Positions 26,665-35,156 of a stretch of DNA of 64,000 bases are shown in pieces. The stretch's first letter is position 1, and each line of letters starts with the position of its first letter. Source of the DNA: Thermobispora bispora DSM 43833 (lineage in GTDB: Bacteria; Actinomycetota; Actinomycetes; Streptosporangiales; Streptosporangiaceae); assembly GCF_000092645.1 (NCBI RefSeq), contig NC_014165.1, positions 3,162,001-3,226,000 of the forward strand. Direction: 5' to 3'. The notes below the pieces were generated by a model that saw only the letters and a program-made list of their open reading frames with translations, searched no databases and was not told the origin of the DNA. The position numbers and the translations under genes were made by a program.

Positions 26665-27408
26665 TCAGGCGGCGGCGCCGTGGCGGGCGGTGAAGTCGAG
26701 GATGCGGCGCCACGCGTCGGCGCAGGCCTCTTGCCACTCGCCGAACGACCGGTCGAAGAAGGAGTGCGGCGCACCCGGGTAGGTGTGCGCCTCGTACGGC
26801 ACGCCGGCGGCGGCGAGCTCGGCGGTGAACGCGGTGAACTCCTCCGCCGGGGTGACCGCGTCATCGCCGGCGAGGAGGAGCAGCATCGGCCGGCGCATCC
26901 GCGGGATCACGTCGCGGACCAGCATCGGCCGGCCGTAGAAGCCGATCACACCGGCGAGGTCCACGTCCCCGGCGGACAGCCGCCACGACTGGCTGCCGCC
27001 GAAGCAGAAGCCCACGGTGAAGGCGGGCCCGGTGACCCCGCGCCCGGCCAGGTGCTCGAGCGCCACCGTGACGTCGGCGGCCACGTGCGCGGGCTCGACC
27101 TTGGGGATGTGCTCCCGCCACGGGAAGTCGTCGGGGCGCTCGTCGTCCTCGGTGGTCCGCCCGAACCAGTCGATCGCCACCGTGGCGAACCCGGCCTCGG
27201 CGCACCGCACCGTGAGGTCCCGGTAGTACGGGTGCAGCCCGCGCACGTCGGGCAGCACGATCATCCGGCCGCGCGGCGTCCGCCCGGGCAGCGCGAAATG
27301 CGCGGGAAGCCGGCTGCCGTCGGACGAGGTCAGGGTGATCGGGCCGTGCTCGGCGACCGGGCCGATCTCCGGTGGGGCCGGTGGCCTGCTGTCGTTGCTG
27401 TGGCACAT
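26665..27408 (-). CDS. dienelactone hydrolase family protein
   Basis: 247-residue alpha/beta hydrolase. The cysteine nucleophile sits in TVGFCFGGS (Cys135); the acid is in LAGDDAVTP (Asp182 or 183) and the histidine in GAPHSFFDR (His215), giving the C-D-H triad of dienelactone hydrolases. Such enzymes open dienelactone rings in chlorocatechol breakdown, but most members have unknown ester substrates. ATG 27406-27408 with GTGGA upstream; an ATG six codons earlier is possible. No aromatic pathway genes are adjacent. Confidence 0.9.
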   Translation of the reverse strand: MCHSNDSRPPAPPEIGPVAEHGPITLTSSDGSRLPAHFALPGRTPRGRMIVLPDVRGLHPYYRDLTVRCAEAGFATVAIDWFGRTTEDDERPDDFPWREHIPKVEPAHVAADVTVALEHLAGRGVTGPAFTVGFCFGGSQSWRLSAGDVDLAGVIGFYGRPMLVRDVIPRMRRPMLLLLAGDDAVTPAEEFTAFTAELAAAGVPYEAHTYPGAPHSFFDRSFGEWQEACADAWRRILDFTARHGAAA

Positions 27409-27670
27409 GGTTCCACTGTGCGGCATGGCGCGCCGGGCGTGCCACAACGCCCCGCCGGGTGCCGAGCCGCGCGGAGACGGCAGGTGAACCCGGTCGGGGG
27501 CGCAATCCCCGCAAGCGGCGACATCGCCGCGGCCGGGTACGCCGAATCCGAGGCGCTCGGCGCGCTGGCGGCGGTGACCCCGCCGCCGAGAGCACCGTCC
27601 GGGTGACCGGCGGTGGTGCGCCTTCGGGAGCCGATACGCTCCGCCGGCACCGCCCGCCAACGATCCGGGC

Positions 27671-27696
27671 AAGCCCATCAATCAAGCCCATCAATC
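27671..27696. repeat. tandem 13-base repeat spanning the stop codon of the UvrD-like gene
   Basis: AAGCCCATCAATC occurs twice head to tail (27671-27683 and 27684-27696). The second copy contains the stop of the helicase gene (27691-27693), so the end of the gene has been duplicated downstream. It also marks the left edge of the defence island. Confidence 0.7.
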
Positions 27697-29790
27697 AAGG
27701 GGGAGGAACCGGCTGGGGCTGCCGTGCCAGGAGACCGCGAGCTCCTCCCGGGCCCGGGTGCAGGCGACGAAGAGCACGCACCGTTCCCGCTGGAGATCCT
27801 GCTGGTGGGCGACGGGGTCCTCGTCCTCCGCGGTGATGGCGGACTGCGGCGGCATGAGGTGGTCGCTCACCCCGATCACCGCGACGCACCGGAACTCCAT
27901 GCCCTTCATCCGGTGCATGGTGCCCACGCTCACCGCGTCCTCGCCGGGCTGCCGCTTCGCGAGGGAGATCGCGGGGATGCCGCAGCTCTTCAGCTTGGTG
28001 ACGGCCTGGTCGGCGAGGATGTTCGACCGCGCGGCCACGCCGATGTGACCGGGCATGACCCCGTGGTCCAGCCACCGCCGGACGGTCGCGACCAGCGCCT
28101 CCAGCTCGGCCGGCTGGTTCGGGTAGCCGTTGAGCATCGGCTCCTCGCCGTGGACCTCCGCCCGGTATCCGGCGAGCGTCTCGACCCCGCCGTTCATGTC
28201 GTCGATGGGGCCCTCGCCGAGGAGCTTGAGGCTCCAGCGCAGGATCTCCGCGGTCGTGCGGTAGCTGATCTTCAGCCGGGTGGACCGCCCGGTGACGTCG
28301 ATGCCGAGCTGCCGCAGGGAGAGCCGGTGGCCGTAGATCCGCTGGTGCGTGTCGCCCGCCAGGAACAGGTCGTCGGGGCCGGGGATGGCCGCGGCCCGGA
28401 TCAGCCGCCAGTGCCACGGGCTCAGGTCCTGCGCCTCGTCGACGATCACGTGCCGGTACGGCTTGCGCTCCCCCGCCTGGAGCAGCCGGGTCGCCTCGAG
28501 GCAGATCGTCTCGTACGTCCAGACGTTGTCGGCGCGTAGGCCCTCGGTGAAGGCGGTGACGGCCTCCCAGATCTGCGCCCGCTGCAGCGCCCCGAGTGGC
28601 CTGCCGCGCCCGGGGCGGGGTGCCCGCTGGTACTCCTCCAGAGAGGTGATCCCCTGGCTGAGGATCACCTGGCGCCACTCGTTGGCGAGGAACGTCTCGT
28701 TGAACCGGGACGGCAGGCCGAGCTGCCGCATCACTCGCTTCCAGCGCGACGTCACATCTTCTTCCGGCAGTACGGCGAGGCTGCCCTTGCCGCCGGTGAC
28801 GAGGCGGTACGCAAGGCCGTCGATGTGCCGGATCTCGATCCGGCGCAGCACGGCCTCGTCGTCGATGAGCTGCCGGAGGGACTCCTCCATCGTGGCGGGC
28901 AGCGTGCGGATGTAGGTGGTGAGGAGCACGGAGCGCTCCTCGTCCGACCGCTCTGCCAGGTGCTTGGCACGGTGGAGCGCGACGACGGTCTTGCCGGTGC
29001 CCGGACCGCCCGTGACCTGCGCCGGCCCGCTGAAGGAGCCGTAGGCGACATCGCGCTGCACGGGATGGAGGTAGACGCGCCACAGGGCGAAGGGCTTGGC
29101 GAAGGCGTGCATCAGCTCTTCGGGCCCGCTGACGAGGAGGACCTGCTCGGGGGAACGTTCCACCGCCGCGGCGACGTCCTCGCGGTCGATCTGCTCCGGC
29201 TGGACGGCGGGCGCGGGGAGGCAGGCCCACACCTCGTCCACCGTCATGCCGGAGGCGAGCCCCACGAGCACGTCGTGCTGCTGCTTGGGGAAGAAGGCCT
29301 GCGCCTTGTCGAGCTGCTCCTCGGTGGTGAACGTGCGGGCGAGCGCGAGCACCTGCTCGTCGATGCCGAGGCGGCGCAGGTCCGCGTCGCTGACGTGGGC
29401 GAGGAGCGGCCGCGCGGCCGTGGGAGCGGACGGGAGGGCGCGGGAGTGCTCCTCGATCGCGACGAGGTCGCGGAGCTCGATCGCCCCGGTGGCCGCGTTC
29501 ACCGTGACCACCCGCCGGCTCGCCCACTCGTACGCCTTGTCGTGCGGGAGCACGTTGAGCAGGACGTACAGGTCCCCGCGTTCCGGGGCGAGCACGACGC
29601 CGCGCCAGAAGTCCGTGATGCGGATGGTCCGCATCCTGTCGTCCCGGGCGTTCTTCACGGCCTCGAGGTGCAGCCCGGCGTACGTGGCGTGTTCGAACTT
29701 CGAGAAGACCTCGATGACCTGGTCCTGAACTGGCTTCTCCAGCTTGACGAAGTCCCGGAGGAACTCCCGGTAGACCCCGAGCCGCGCCAT
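27691..29790 (-). CDS. UvrD/PcrA-like helicase with N-terminal RelE/ParE-like domain
   Basis: 699 residues. Residues 1-95 (YREFLRDFVKLEKPVQDQVI, YAGLHLEAVKNARDDRMRTI, DLYVLLNVLPHDKAYEWA) have the order and spacing of a RelE/ParE toxin fold: helix pair, then RxR strand, then a vLL strand and HDKAYEWA. A linker is followed by an SF1 helicase: Walker A GGPGTGKT at 261-268, IDGLAYRL, Walker B DEAQDLSPWHW at 451, SYRTTAEILRWS, GTMHRMKGMEFRCVAV and FVACTRAREEL. ATG 29790 follows AAGGGTAGGGAA. It is divergent from the DISARM-like operon across an AT-rich promoter region and is probably part of that system. Fusion of a toxin-type domain to a helicase is inferred from sequence pattern only. Confidence 0.85.
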   Translation of the reverse strand: MARLGVYREFLRDFVKLEKPVQDQVIEVFSKFEHATYAGLHLEAVKNARDDRMRTIRITDFWRGVVLAPERGDLYVLLNVLPHDKAYEWASRRVVTVNAATGAIELRDLVAIEEHSRALPSAPTAARPLLAHVSDADLRRLGIDEQVLALARTFTTEEQLDKAQAFFPKQQHDVLVGLASGMTVDEVWACLPAPAVQPEQIDREDVAAAVERSPEQVLLVSGPEELMHAFAKPFALWRVYLHPVQRDVAYGSFSGPAQVTGGPGTGKTVVALHRAKHLAERSDEERSVLLTTYIRTLPATMEESLRQLIDDEAVLRRIEIRHIDGLAYRLVTGGKGSLAVLPEEDVTSRWKRVMRQLGLPSRFNETFLANEWRQVILSQGITSLEEYQRAPRPGRGRPLGALQRAQIWEAVTAFTEGLRADNVWTYETICLEATRLLQAGERKPYRHVIVDEAQDLSPWHWRLIRAAAIPGPDDLFLAGDTHQRIYGHRLSLRQLGIDVTGRSTRLKISYRTTAEILRWSLKLLGEGPIDDMNGGVETLAGYRAEVHGEEPMLNGYPNQPAELEALVATVRRWLDHGVMPGHIGVAARSNILADQAVTKLKSCGIPAISLAKRQPGEDAVSVGTMHRMKGMEFRCVAVIGVSDHLMPPQSAITAEDEDPVAHQQDLQRERCVLFVACTRAREELAVSWHGSPSRFLPLD

Positions 29791-29987
29791 TTCCCTACCC
29801 TTCGCGTGCTTCTTCAATTACCGACCGCGATCATATCTACACAGACCGCCATAGTCAGTGTGACAATTTCATAAAGCTCAGGTAGCGGTAATCAGTTATC
29901 AATATCCTTACTGGCACACTTCATTCACAAACCAATAGAAGCCGACATACGGCTCACTACCAGACATCAGGAAAGTAGTGGCCTGGC
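29791..29987. promoter_or_regulatory. AT-rich divergent promoter region of defence island
   Basis: 197 bases of around half A/T, in sharp contrast to the flanks, between the UvrD-like gene and the helicase-nuclease operon. On the plus strand GTGACA is followed 17 bases later by TAGCGG (about 29860-29890), a plausible promoter. On the minus strand TAGATATGAT is a possible -10. Low GC favours silencing by a nucleoid protein such as Lsr2. Confidence 0.5.
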
Positions 29988-32900
29988 ATGGACGTCTTCC
30001 GCGTGCACGAACGGCTCATCGCCGACTACGACGCGTTCACCACATCGTTGGTCCACGTCCGCGACAAGCGGATCGCCGAGCATCTCGCGGAGGAACGCCA
30101 GGCAAAGGTCCGCTGGCCCGACCCGTGGGTCTCGCTCAACCCCAGCTTCGCGCCCGGCGGAACGATCACCGAGCTGGTACAGGAAGGCCTGTTGCACCCG
30201 ACCTGTGACCGGCTGTTCCGCATCAAAACCGACTGGAACGATCCAGGATCCCGCCCGATCGCCCTCCACCGGCACCAGCGAGAGGCCGTGGAGGCCGCCC
30301 GGGACGGCGGCAGCTACGTGCTGACGACGGGGACCGGATCCGGCAAGAGCCTCAGCTACATCCTGCCGATCGTCGACTCGGTCCTCCGGGACCCCGCCCC
30401 GGGCCGGGTCAAGGCGATCGTCGTCTACCCGATGAACGCGCTCGCCAACAGCCAGCTCCACGAGCTGCGCCGCTTCCTGGAGTGGGGGCTGGCCAAGCAC
30501 GAGCGCCCGGTCACCTTCGACCGTTACACCGGCCAGGAGAGCCAGGAGGAGCGGGACCGGATCCTCGCCCGCAAGCCGGACATCCTGCTCACCAACTACG
30601 TGATGCTGGAGTACCTGCTCACCCGGCCCCGGGAGCGCGACCATCTGATCGCAGCGGCGCAAGGGCTGCGCTTCCTCGTCCTGGACGAGCTCCACACCTA
30701 CCGGGGACGACAGGGCGCGGACGTGGCCTTGCTGGTACGGCGCCTGCGCGACGCGTGTAACGCTCCAAACCTCCAGTGCGTGGGCACCTCGGCGACCATG
30801 GCCACCACCCGGACGTTCGCCGAGGCGCAGCAGGTGGTGGCCGAGGTGGCGAGCCGACTGTTCGGCACCACCGTCACCGCCGACCGGGTGATCGGCGAGA
30901 CCCTGGTCCGGGCGACCGCGGACAAGGACCCGACCCCGGCCGAGCTCACCGCCGCCATGGCGAAGGCGGGCAGCGGCCGGTCCTACCTCGAGCTCGCCGA
31001 GGACCCCCTCGCCTGCTGGATCGAGTCCGAGTTCGGGCTCACGGCCGAGCCGAGGACCGGCAGGCTGGTCCGCAAGCGCCCCACCAAGGTGGCCGACGCC
31101 GCCGAACGGCTGCACCAGGCCACCGGCCGCCCCGCCGAGGAGTGCCGGGAGGCGATCGAGAAGGTCCTCCAGGAAGGGGCCCAGGCGGAGCACCCGGAGA
31201 CCCGGCGGCCGCTGTTCGCGTTCCGGCTCCACCAGTTCCTCTCCAAGGGCGACACCACCTACGTCAGCCTGGAACCCGAGGACCGGCGGTACATCACCAG
31301 CCAGTACCAGGTGAGCGTCCCCAGGGAGCGGAACAAGATCCTCCTCCCGCTCGCCTTCTGCCGGGAGTGCGGTCAGGAGTACGCGGTCGTCACACGCGGC
31401 AAGGACGGCCGGTACGGCCCCCGCCAGGAGGCCGACGCCTCGGGCGGCGACGCGGTCAACGGCTACCTGTACATCAGCAGCACGCATCCCTGGCCGGCCG
31501 ACCCCGTGGCGGAGGGCCGGTTGCCGGATTCCTGGCTGGAGCCGACCGCGGACGGCGGGGTTCAGGTGCGCCCCTCGCTCGCCGATCGCCTGCCCAAGGA
31601 GGTGTGGCTCAGCCCGGAGGGGAGGGAGGTGCCGCCGGGCGAGGGCCTCCGCACGTGGTACATCCCGTCACCGTTCCGCTTCTGTCTGCGGTGCCGGGTC
31701 TCGTACGAGCAGAGCCGGGGCAAGGACATCGCCAAGCTCGCCACGTTCGCCAGCGAGGGCCGCAGCTCGGCCGTGTCGATCATCAGCACCAGCATCCTGC
31801 GGAGCCTGCGGGAGGAGCGGGATCACGGTCGGCTCGGCAAAGAGGCCTGCAAGCTGCTCACCTTCGTCGACAACCGGCAGGACGCCAGCCTCCAGGCCGG
31901 TCACCTGAACGACTTCGTCCAGGTGGCCCAGGTGCGGGCCGCCCTCTACCGTGCGGCGAAGGCGGCGGGAGAGGACGGGCTGCGCCACGACGAGCTCGCC
32001 CAGCGGGTGGCCAAGGCCATGAACCTGCCGCTCACCGCGATCGCGCAGAACCCCGAGGTGAAGTTCGGCCAGCGGGACGCGGTGCTCAGGGCGTTCCGCG
32101 GGGTCCTCGCCTACCTGATCTACCTCGATCTCGAGCGCGGCTGGCGCATCACCATGCCGAACCTGGAGCAGACCGGGCTGCTCCGGTTCGATTACGTCGC
32201 CCTGGGCGAGATCGCCGCGGACACCGAGCACTGGGCGGGCACGCACCCGGCGCTGCGCGATGCCGACCCCGAACTGCGGGAGGAGCTGGCGCGGATCGTG
32301 CTCGATGAGATGCGCCGGGCCCTCGCGGTGGACGTGGACGTTCTCACCCCGGAGGGGTACGAGCGGATCTACAAGCAGAGCACGCAGCATCTCACCGAGG
32401 CGTGGGCGCTGCCGGAGAGCGGCCGGGACACCGCGCGCATCGTGTTCGCCCGGACGAACCGCCCGGGCCAGAGCCGCGACTGGATCAACTTCAACGGGCG
32501 CACCCTGCTCGGCAACTATCTGCGCCGTCACAACACGTTCCCGCACCTCGGGCGGCGGCTCACCGTCGAGGAGGCCGACCGGGTGATCGCCGATCTGCTG
32601 GGCGCGCTCGAGAAGTACGGCCTGCTCACCGTGGTCGAGGAGAGCCCCGATGGCGCCATGGGCTACCGGCTGAAGTCCTCCGAGCTGATCTGGCTGGCCG
32701 GCGACGGGGAGACCGGGGCCACGGACCCGCTCCGCAAGACCGTGGACCCGGAGGTGGGCACCCGGGTCAACCGGTACTTCCGCGACCTGTACCTGCGCAT
32801 CGCCGAGGAATTCGCGGGCATCCGCGCGGCCGAGCACACCGCCCAGGTGCGGGCGGAGGACCGCCAGGAGCGCGAGCAGCGGTTCCGCGACGGGGAGCTG

Positions 32901-35156
32901 CCTCTCCTCTACTGCTCCCCGACCATGGAGCTCGGTGTCGACATCGCCACCCTCGCCACGGTGGCCATGCGCAACGTCCCGCCGACGCCGGCCAACTACG
33001 CCCAGCGCTCCGGCCGCGCAGGCCGGAGCGGCCAGCCGGCACTGATCACCACGTACTGTTCCACCGGCAACGCGCACGACCAGTACTACTTCCGGCGCAG
33101 CGACCTCATGGTCGCCGGCAGCGTCCAGCCGCCGCGGCTCGACCTCACCAACGAGGACCTGATCCGCTCTCACGTGCACGCGATCTGGCTCGCCGAGACC
33201 CGCGCGGACCTGCACAGCCGGATGACCGACGTGATCGACGTCTCGCGCCCGGGCCTGCCCCTCCACGAGCACCTGCGGCTGCAGCTCGCCGACGAGGGCG
33301 CACGCCGCCGCGCCGTGCAGCGCGCGAAGGAGGTGCTCGCCACCCTCCTGGAACGGGAAGGGCTGGAGCGGAGCGCCTGGTGGTACGACGGCTGGATCGA
33401 GGACACCGTGCGGGCCGCGGCCGAGAGGTTCGACGCGGCCTGCGACCGGTGGCGGGACCTCTACCGGGCGGCCCTCGCCGAGCAGGAGGAGCAGAACCGC
33501 CGCGTCCTCGACCACGCCACCACCCCGCAGGCCCGCAAGGCGGCCCAGCGGCGCCGGGAGCACGCGGAGAACCAGCTGCGGCTGCTCAAGAACGAGGACG
33601 GCGAAGGGCAGTTCAGCGACTTCTACACCTACCGCTACTTCGCCTCAGAGGGCTTCCTCCCCGGGTACTCGTTCCCGCGGCTCCCGCTCGCCGCGTACAT
33701 CCCTGGGACCAGGCTGGGCGGGACCTACGTGCAGCGCCCCCGGTTCATCGCGATCAACGAGTTCGGCCCCGGCGCGCTCATCTACCACGAGGGGCAGCGC
33801 TACCAGGTCGTCAGCATCCAGGTGCCGACGGGTGAGTCCGGCGAGGTCGCCACGACCGAGGCCCGGATCTGCGCCTCGTGCGGGTACTGGCACGACCGGG
33901 AGGCGGGCGTGGACCGCTGCGTCGAGTGCGACGCCGAACTCGGCGGGTCCCTCGCCGGCCTCATGCACCTGCAGACCGTGCACACCGTGCGGCGCCAGCG
34001 CATCTCCTCCGACGAGGAGGAGCGGCGCCGCGCCGGGTTCGAGCTGCAGACCACCTACCGGTTCAGCACGCACGGCGCCCGCTCCGGCCGCCTCCAGGCG
34101 GAGGTACGGCGCGGGGACGAGCCCTTGGCCACGCTCGTGTACGGCGACACCGCCACCGTGCGGGTGATCAACCTCGGCCGCAGGGGCCGCCGCAACCGGA
34201 ACGACATCGGCTTCTGGCTCGACCCCGTCCGCGGGCAGTGGCTCAGCGAATCCAAGGCGGCCGACCGGACCCCGGAGGACGACGGGCTGAGCTCCACCGA
34301 GGACGTCCAGCGGAGCATAAAGGTCGTCCCGTTCGTGGAGGACCGCAAGAACATCTGCGTGATCCGGCTCGCCGATCCCGTCGATGAGCAGGTCGCCACC
34401 ACGCTCCGGTACGCGCTGGAGCGCGGGATCGAGGCCGAATTCCAGCTCGAGGACGCCGAGCTGACCAGCGAGGCGCTGCCCGACCCGGCGGACCGCGGGC
34501 GGATGCTGTTCATCGAGAGCGCCGAGGGCGGAGCCGGCGTGCTCCGCCGGTTGCACGACGAACCGGACGCCCTCGCCAGGGTGGCCAGGCGCGCACTCGA
34601 GATCATCCACTTCGACCCTGATACCGGCGAGGACCGAGGGCACGCGCCCGGGGCCCGCGAGCGCTGCGAGCGGGGCTGCTACGACTGCCTGCTCTCCTAC
34701 ACCAACCAGCCCTGGCACGCCGCCATCGACCGGCACAAGGTCGTGGACCTCCTCCGCGCGCTGGCCTCGTCCACGACCGTCCCGGCCGGCGGTGCGCACC
34801 GGACCGCCGAGGAGCACGCCGCGAGCCTGCTCGGCGCCGCGGAGAGCGGGCTCGAGCGCGACTTCGTGGAGTTCCTCCGGGCCGGGGGCTACCGGCTGCC
34901 GGACGGCGCGCAGGAGTTCATCTCCGAGGCCCGGGCCAGGCCCGACTTCGTCTACCGCACCAAGGGCGGGAACATCGCGATCTTCGTGGACGGCCCGCAC
35001 CACGACGCGCCCCACGTGAGCGAACGCGACATGGAGGCGGAGGACCGGCTCATGGAGCTCGGGTGGCTGGTCATCAGATTCCGGTACGACGACGAGTGGG
35101 ACGAGATCGTGCGCAAGTATCCGAGCGTCTTCGGCACCGGGAGGAGCGGCCGATGA
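29988..35156 (+). CDS. giant DEAD/DEAH helicase with DUF1998 region and C-terminal nuclease-like domain (DISARM-like)
   Basis: 1722 residues. Helicase motor 1: Walker A TGTGSGKS at about 114-121, VVYPMNALANSQ, DELH at 233-236, GTSAT at about 266-270. There is a cysteine knuckle CRECGQEY near 456-463. Motor 2: YCSPTMELGVDIATL and NYAQRSGRAGRSGQPAL near 975-1015. A DUF1998-type region has CASCGYWHDREAGVDRCVEC (about 1295-1315) and CERGCYDCLLSYTNQ (about 1560-1575). The last 100 residues (RPDFVY with Asp1653, IFVDGPHHD with Asp1668/His1671-1672, LMELGWLVIRFRYDDEW) resemble DUF559/Vsr-type PD-(D/E)XK nucleases. In DISARM the helicase DrmA and the DUF1998 protein DrmB are separate and the nuclease is DrmC; here one chain seems to combine these jobs. 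ATGA overlap with the next gene. Confidence 0.85.
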   Translation: MDVFRVHERLIADYDAFTTSLVHVRDKRIAEHLAEERQAKVRWPDPWVSLNPSFAPGGTITELVQEGLLHPTCDRLFRIKTDWNDPGSRPIALHRHQREAVEAARDGGSYVLTTGTGSGKSLSYILPIVDSVLRDPAPGRVKAIVVYPMNALANSQLHELRRFLEWGLAKHERPVTFDRYTGQESQEERDRILARKPDILLTNYVMLEYLLTRPRERDHLIAAAQGLRFLVLDELHTYRGRQGADVALLVRRLRDACNAPNLQCVGTSATMATTRTFAEAQQVVAEVASRLFGTTVTADRVIGETLVRATADKDPTPAELTAAMAKAGSGRSYLELAEDPLACWIESEFGLTAEPRTGRLVRKRPTKVADAAERLHQATGRPAEECREAIEKVLQEGAQAEHPETRRPLFAFRLHQFLSKGDTTYVSLEPEDRRYITSQYQVSVPRERNKILLPLAFCRECGQEYAVVTRGKDGRYGPRQEADASGGDAVNGYLYISSTHPWPADPVAEGRLPDSWLEPTADGGVQVRPSLADRLPKEVWLSPEGREVPPGEGLRTWYIPSPFRFCLRCRVSYEQSRGKDIAKLATFASEGRSSAVSIISTSILRSLREERDHGRLGKEACKLLTFVDNRQDASLQAGHLNDFVQVAQVRAALYRAAKAAGEDGLRHDELAQRVAKAMNLPLTAIAQNPEVKFGQRDAVLRAFRGVLAYLIYLDLERGWRITMPNLEQTGLLRFDYVALGEIAADTEHWAGTHPALRDADPELREELARIVLDEMRRALAVDVDVLTPEGYERIYKQSTQHLTEAWALPESGRDTARIVFARTNRPGQSRDWINFNGRTLLGNYLRRHNTFPHLGRRLTVEEADRVIADLLGALEKYGLLTVVEESPDGAMGYRLKSSELIWLAGDGETGATDPLRKTVDPEVGTRVNRYFRDLYLRIAEEFAGIRAAEHTAQVRAEDRQEREQRFRDGELPLLYCSPTMELGVDIATLATVAMRNVPPTPANYAQRSGRAGRSGQPALITTYCSTGNAHDQYYFRRSDLMVAGSVQPPRLDLTNEDLIRSHVHAIWLAETRADLHSRMTDVIDVSRPGLPLHEHLRLQLADEGARRRAVQRAKEVLATLLEREGLERSAWWYDGWIEDTVRAAAERFDAACDRWRDLYRAALAEQEEQNRRVLDHATTPQARKAAQRRREHAENQLRLLKNEDGEGQFSDFYTYRYFASEGFLPGYSFPRLPLAAYIPGTRLGGTYVQRPRFIAINEFGPGALIYHEGQRYQVVSIQVPTGESGEVATTEARICASCGYWHDREAGVDRCVECDAELGGSLAGLMHLQTVHTVRRQRISSDEEERRRAGFELQTTYRFSTHGARSGRLQAEVRRGDEPLATLVYGDTATVRVINLGRRGRRNRNDIGFWLDPVRGQWLSESKAADRTPEDDGLSSTEDVQRSIKVVPFVEDRKNICVIRLADPVDEQVATTLRYALERGIEAEFQLEDAELTSEALPDPADRGRMLFIESAEGGAGVLRRLHDEPDALARVARRALEIIHFDPDTGEDRGHAPGARERCERGCYDCLLSYTNQPWHAAIDRHKVVDLLRALASSTTVPAGGAHRTAEEHAASLLGAAESGLERDFVEFLRAGGYRLPDGAQEFISEARARPDFVYRTKGGNIAIFVDGPHHDAPHVSERDMEAEDRLMELGWLVIRFRYDDEWDEIVRKYPSVFGTGRSGR

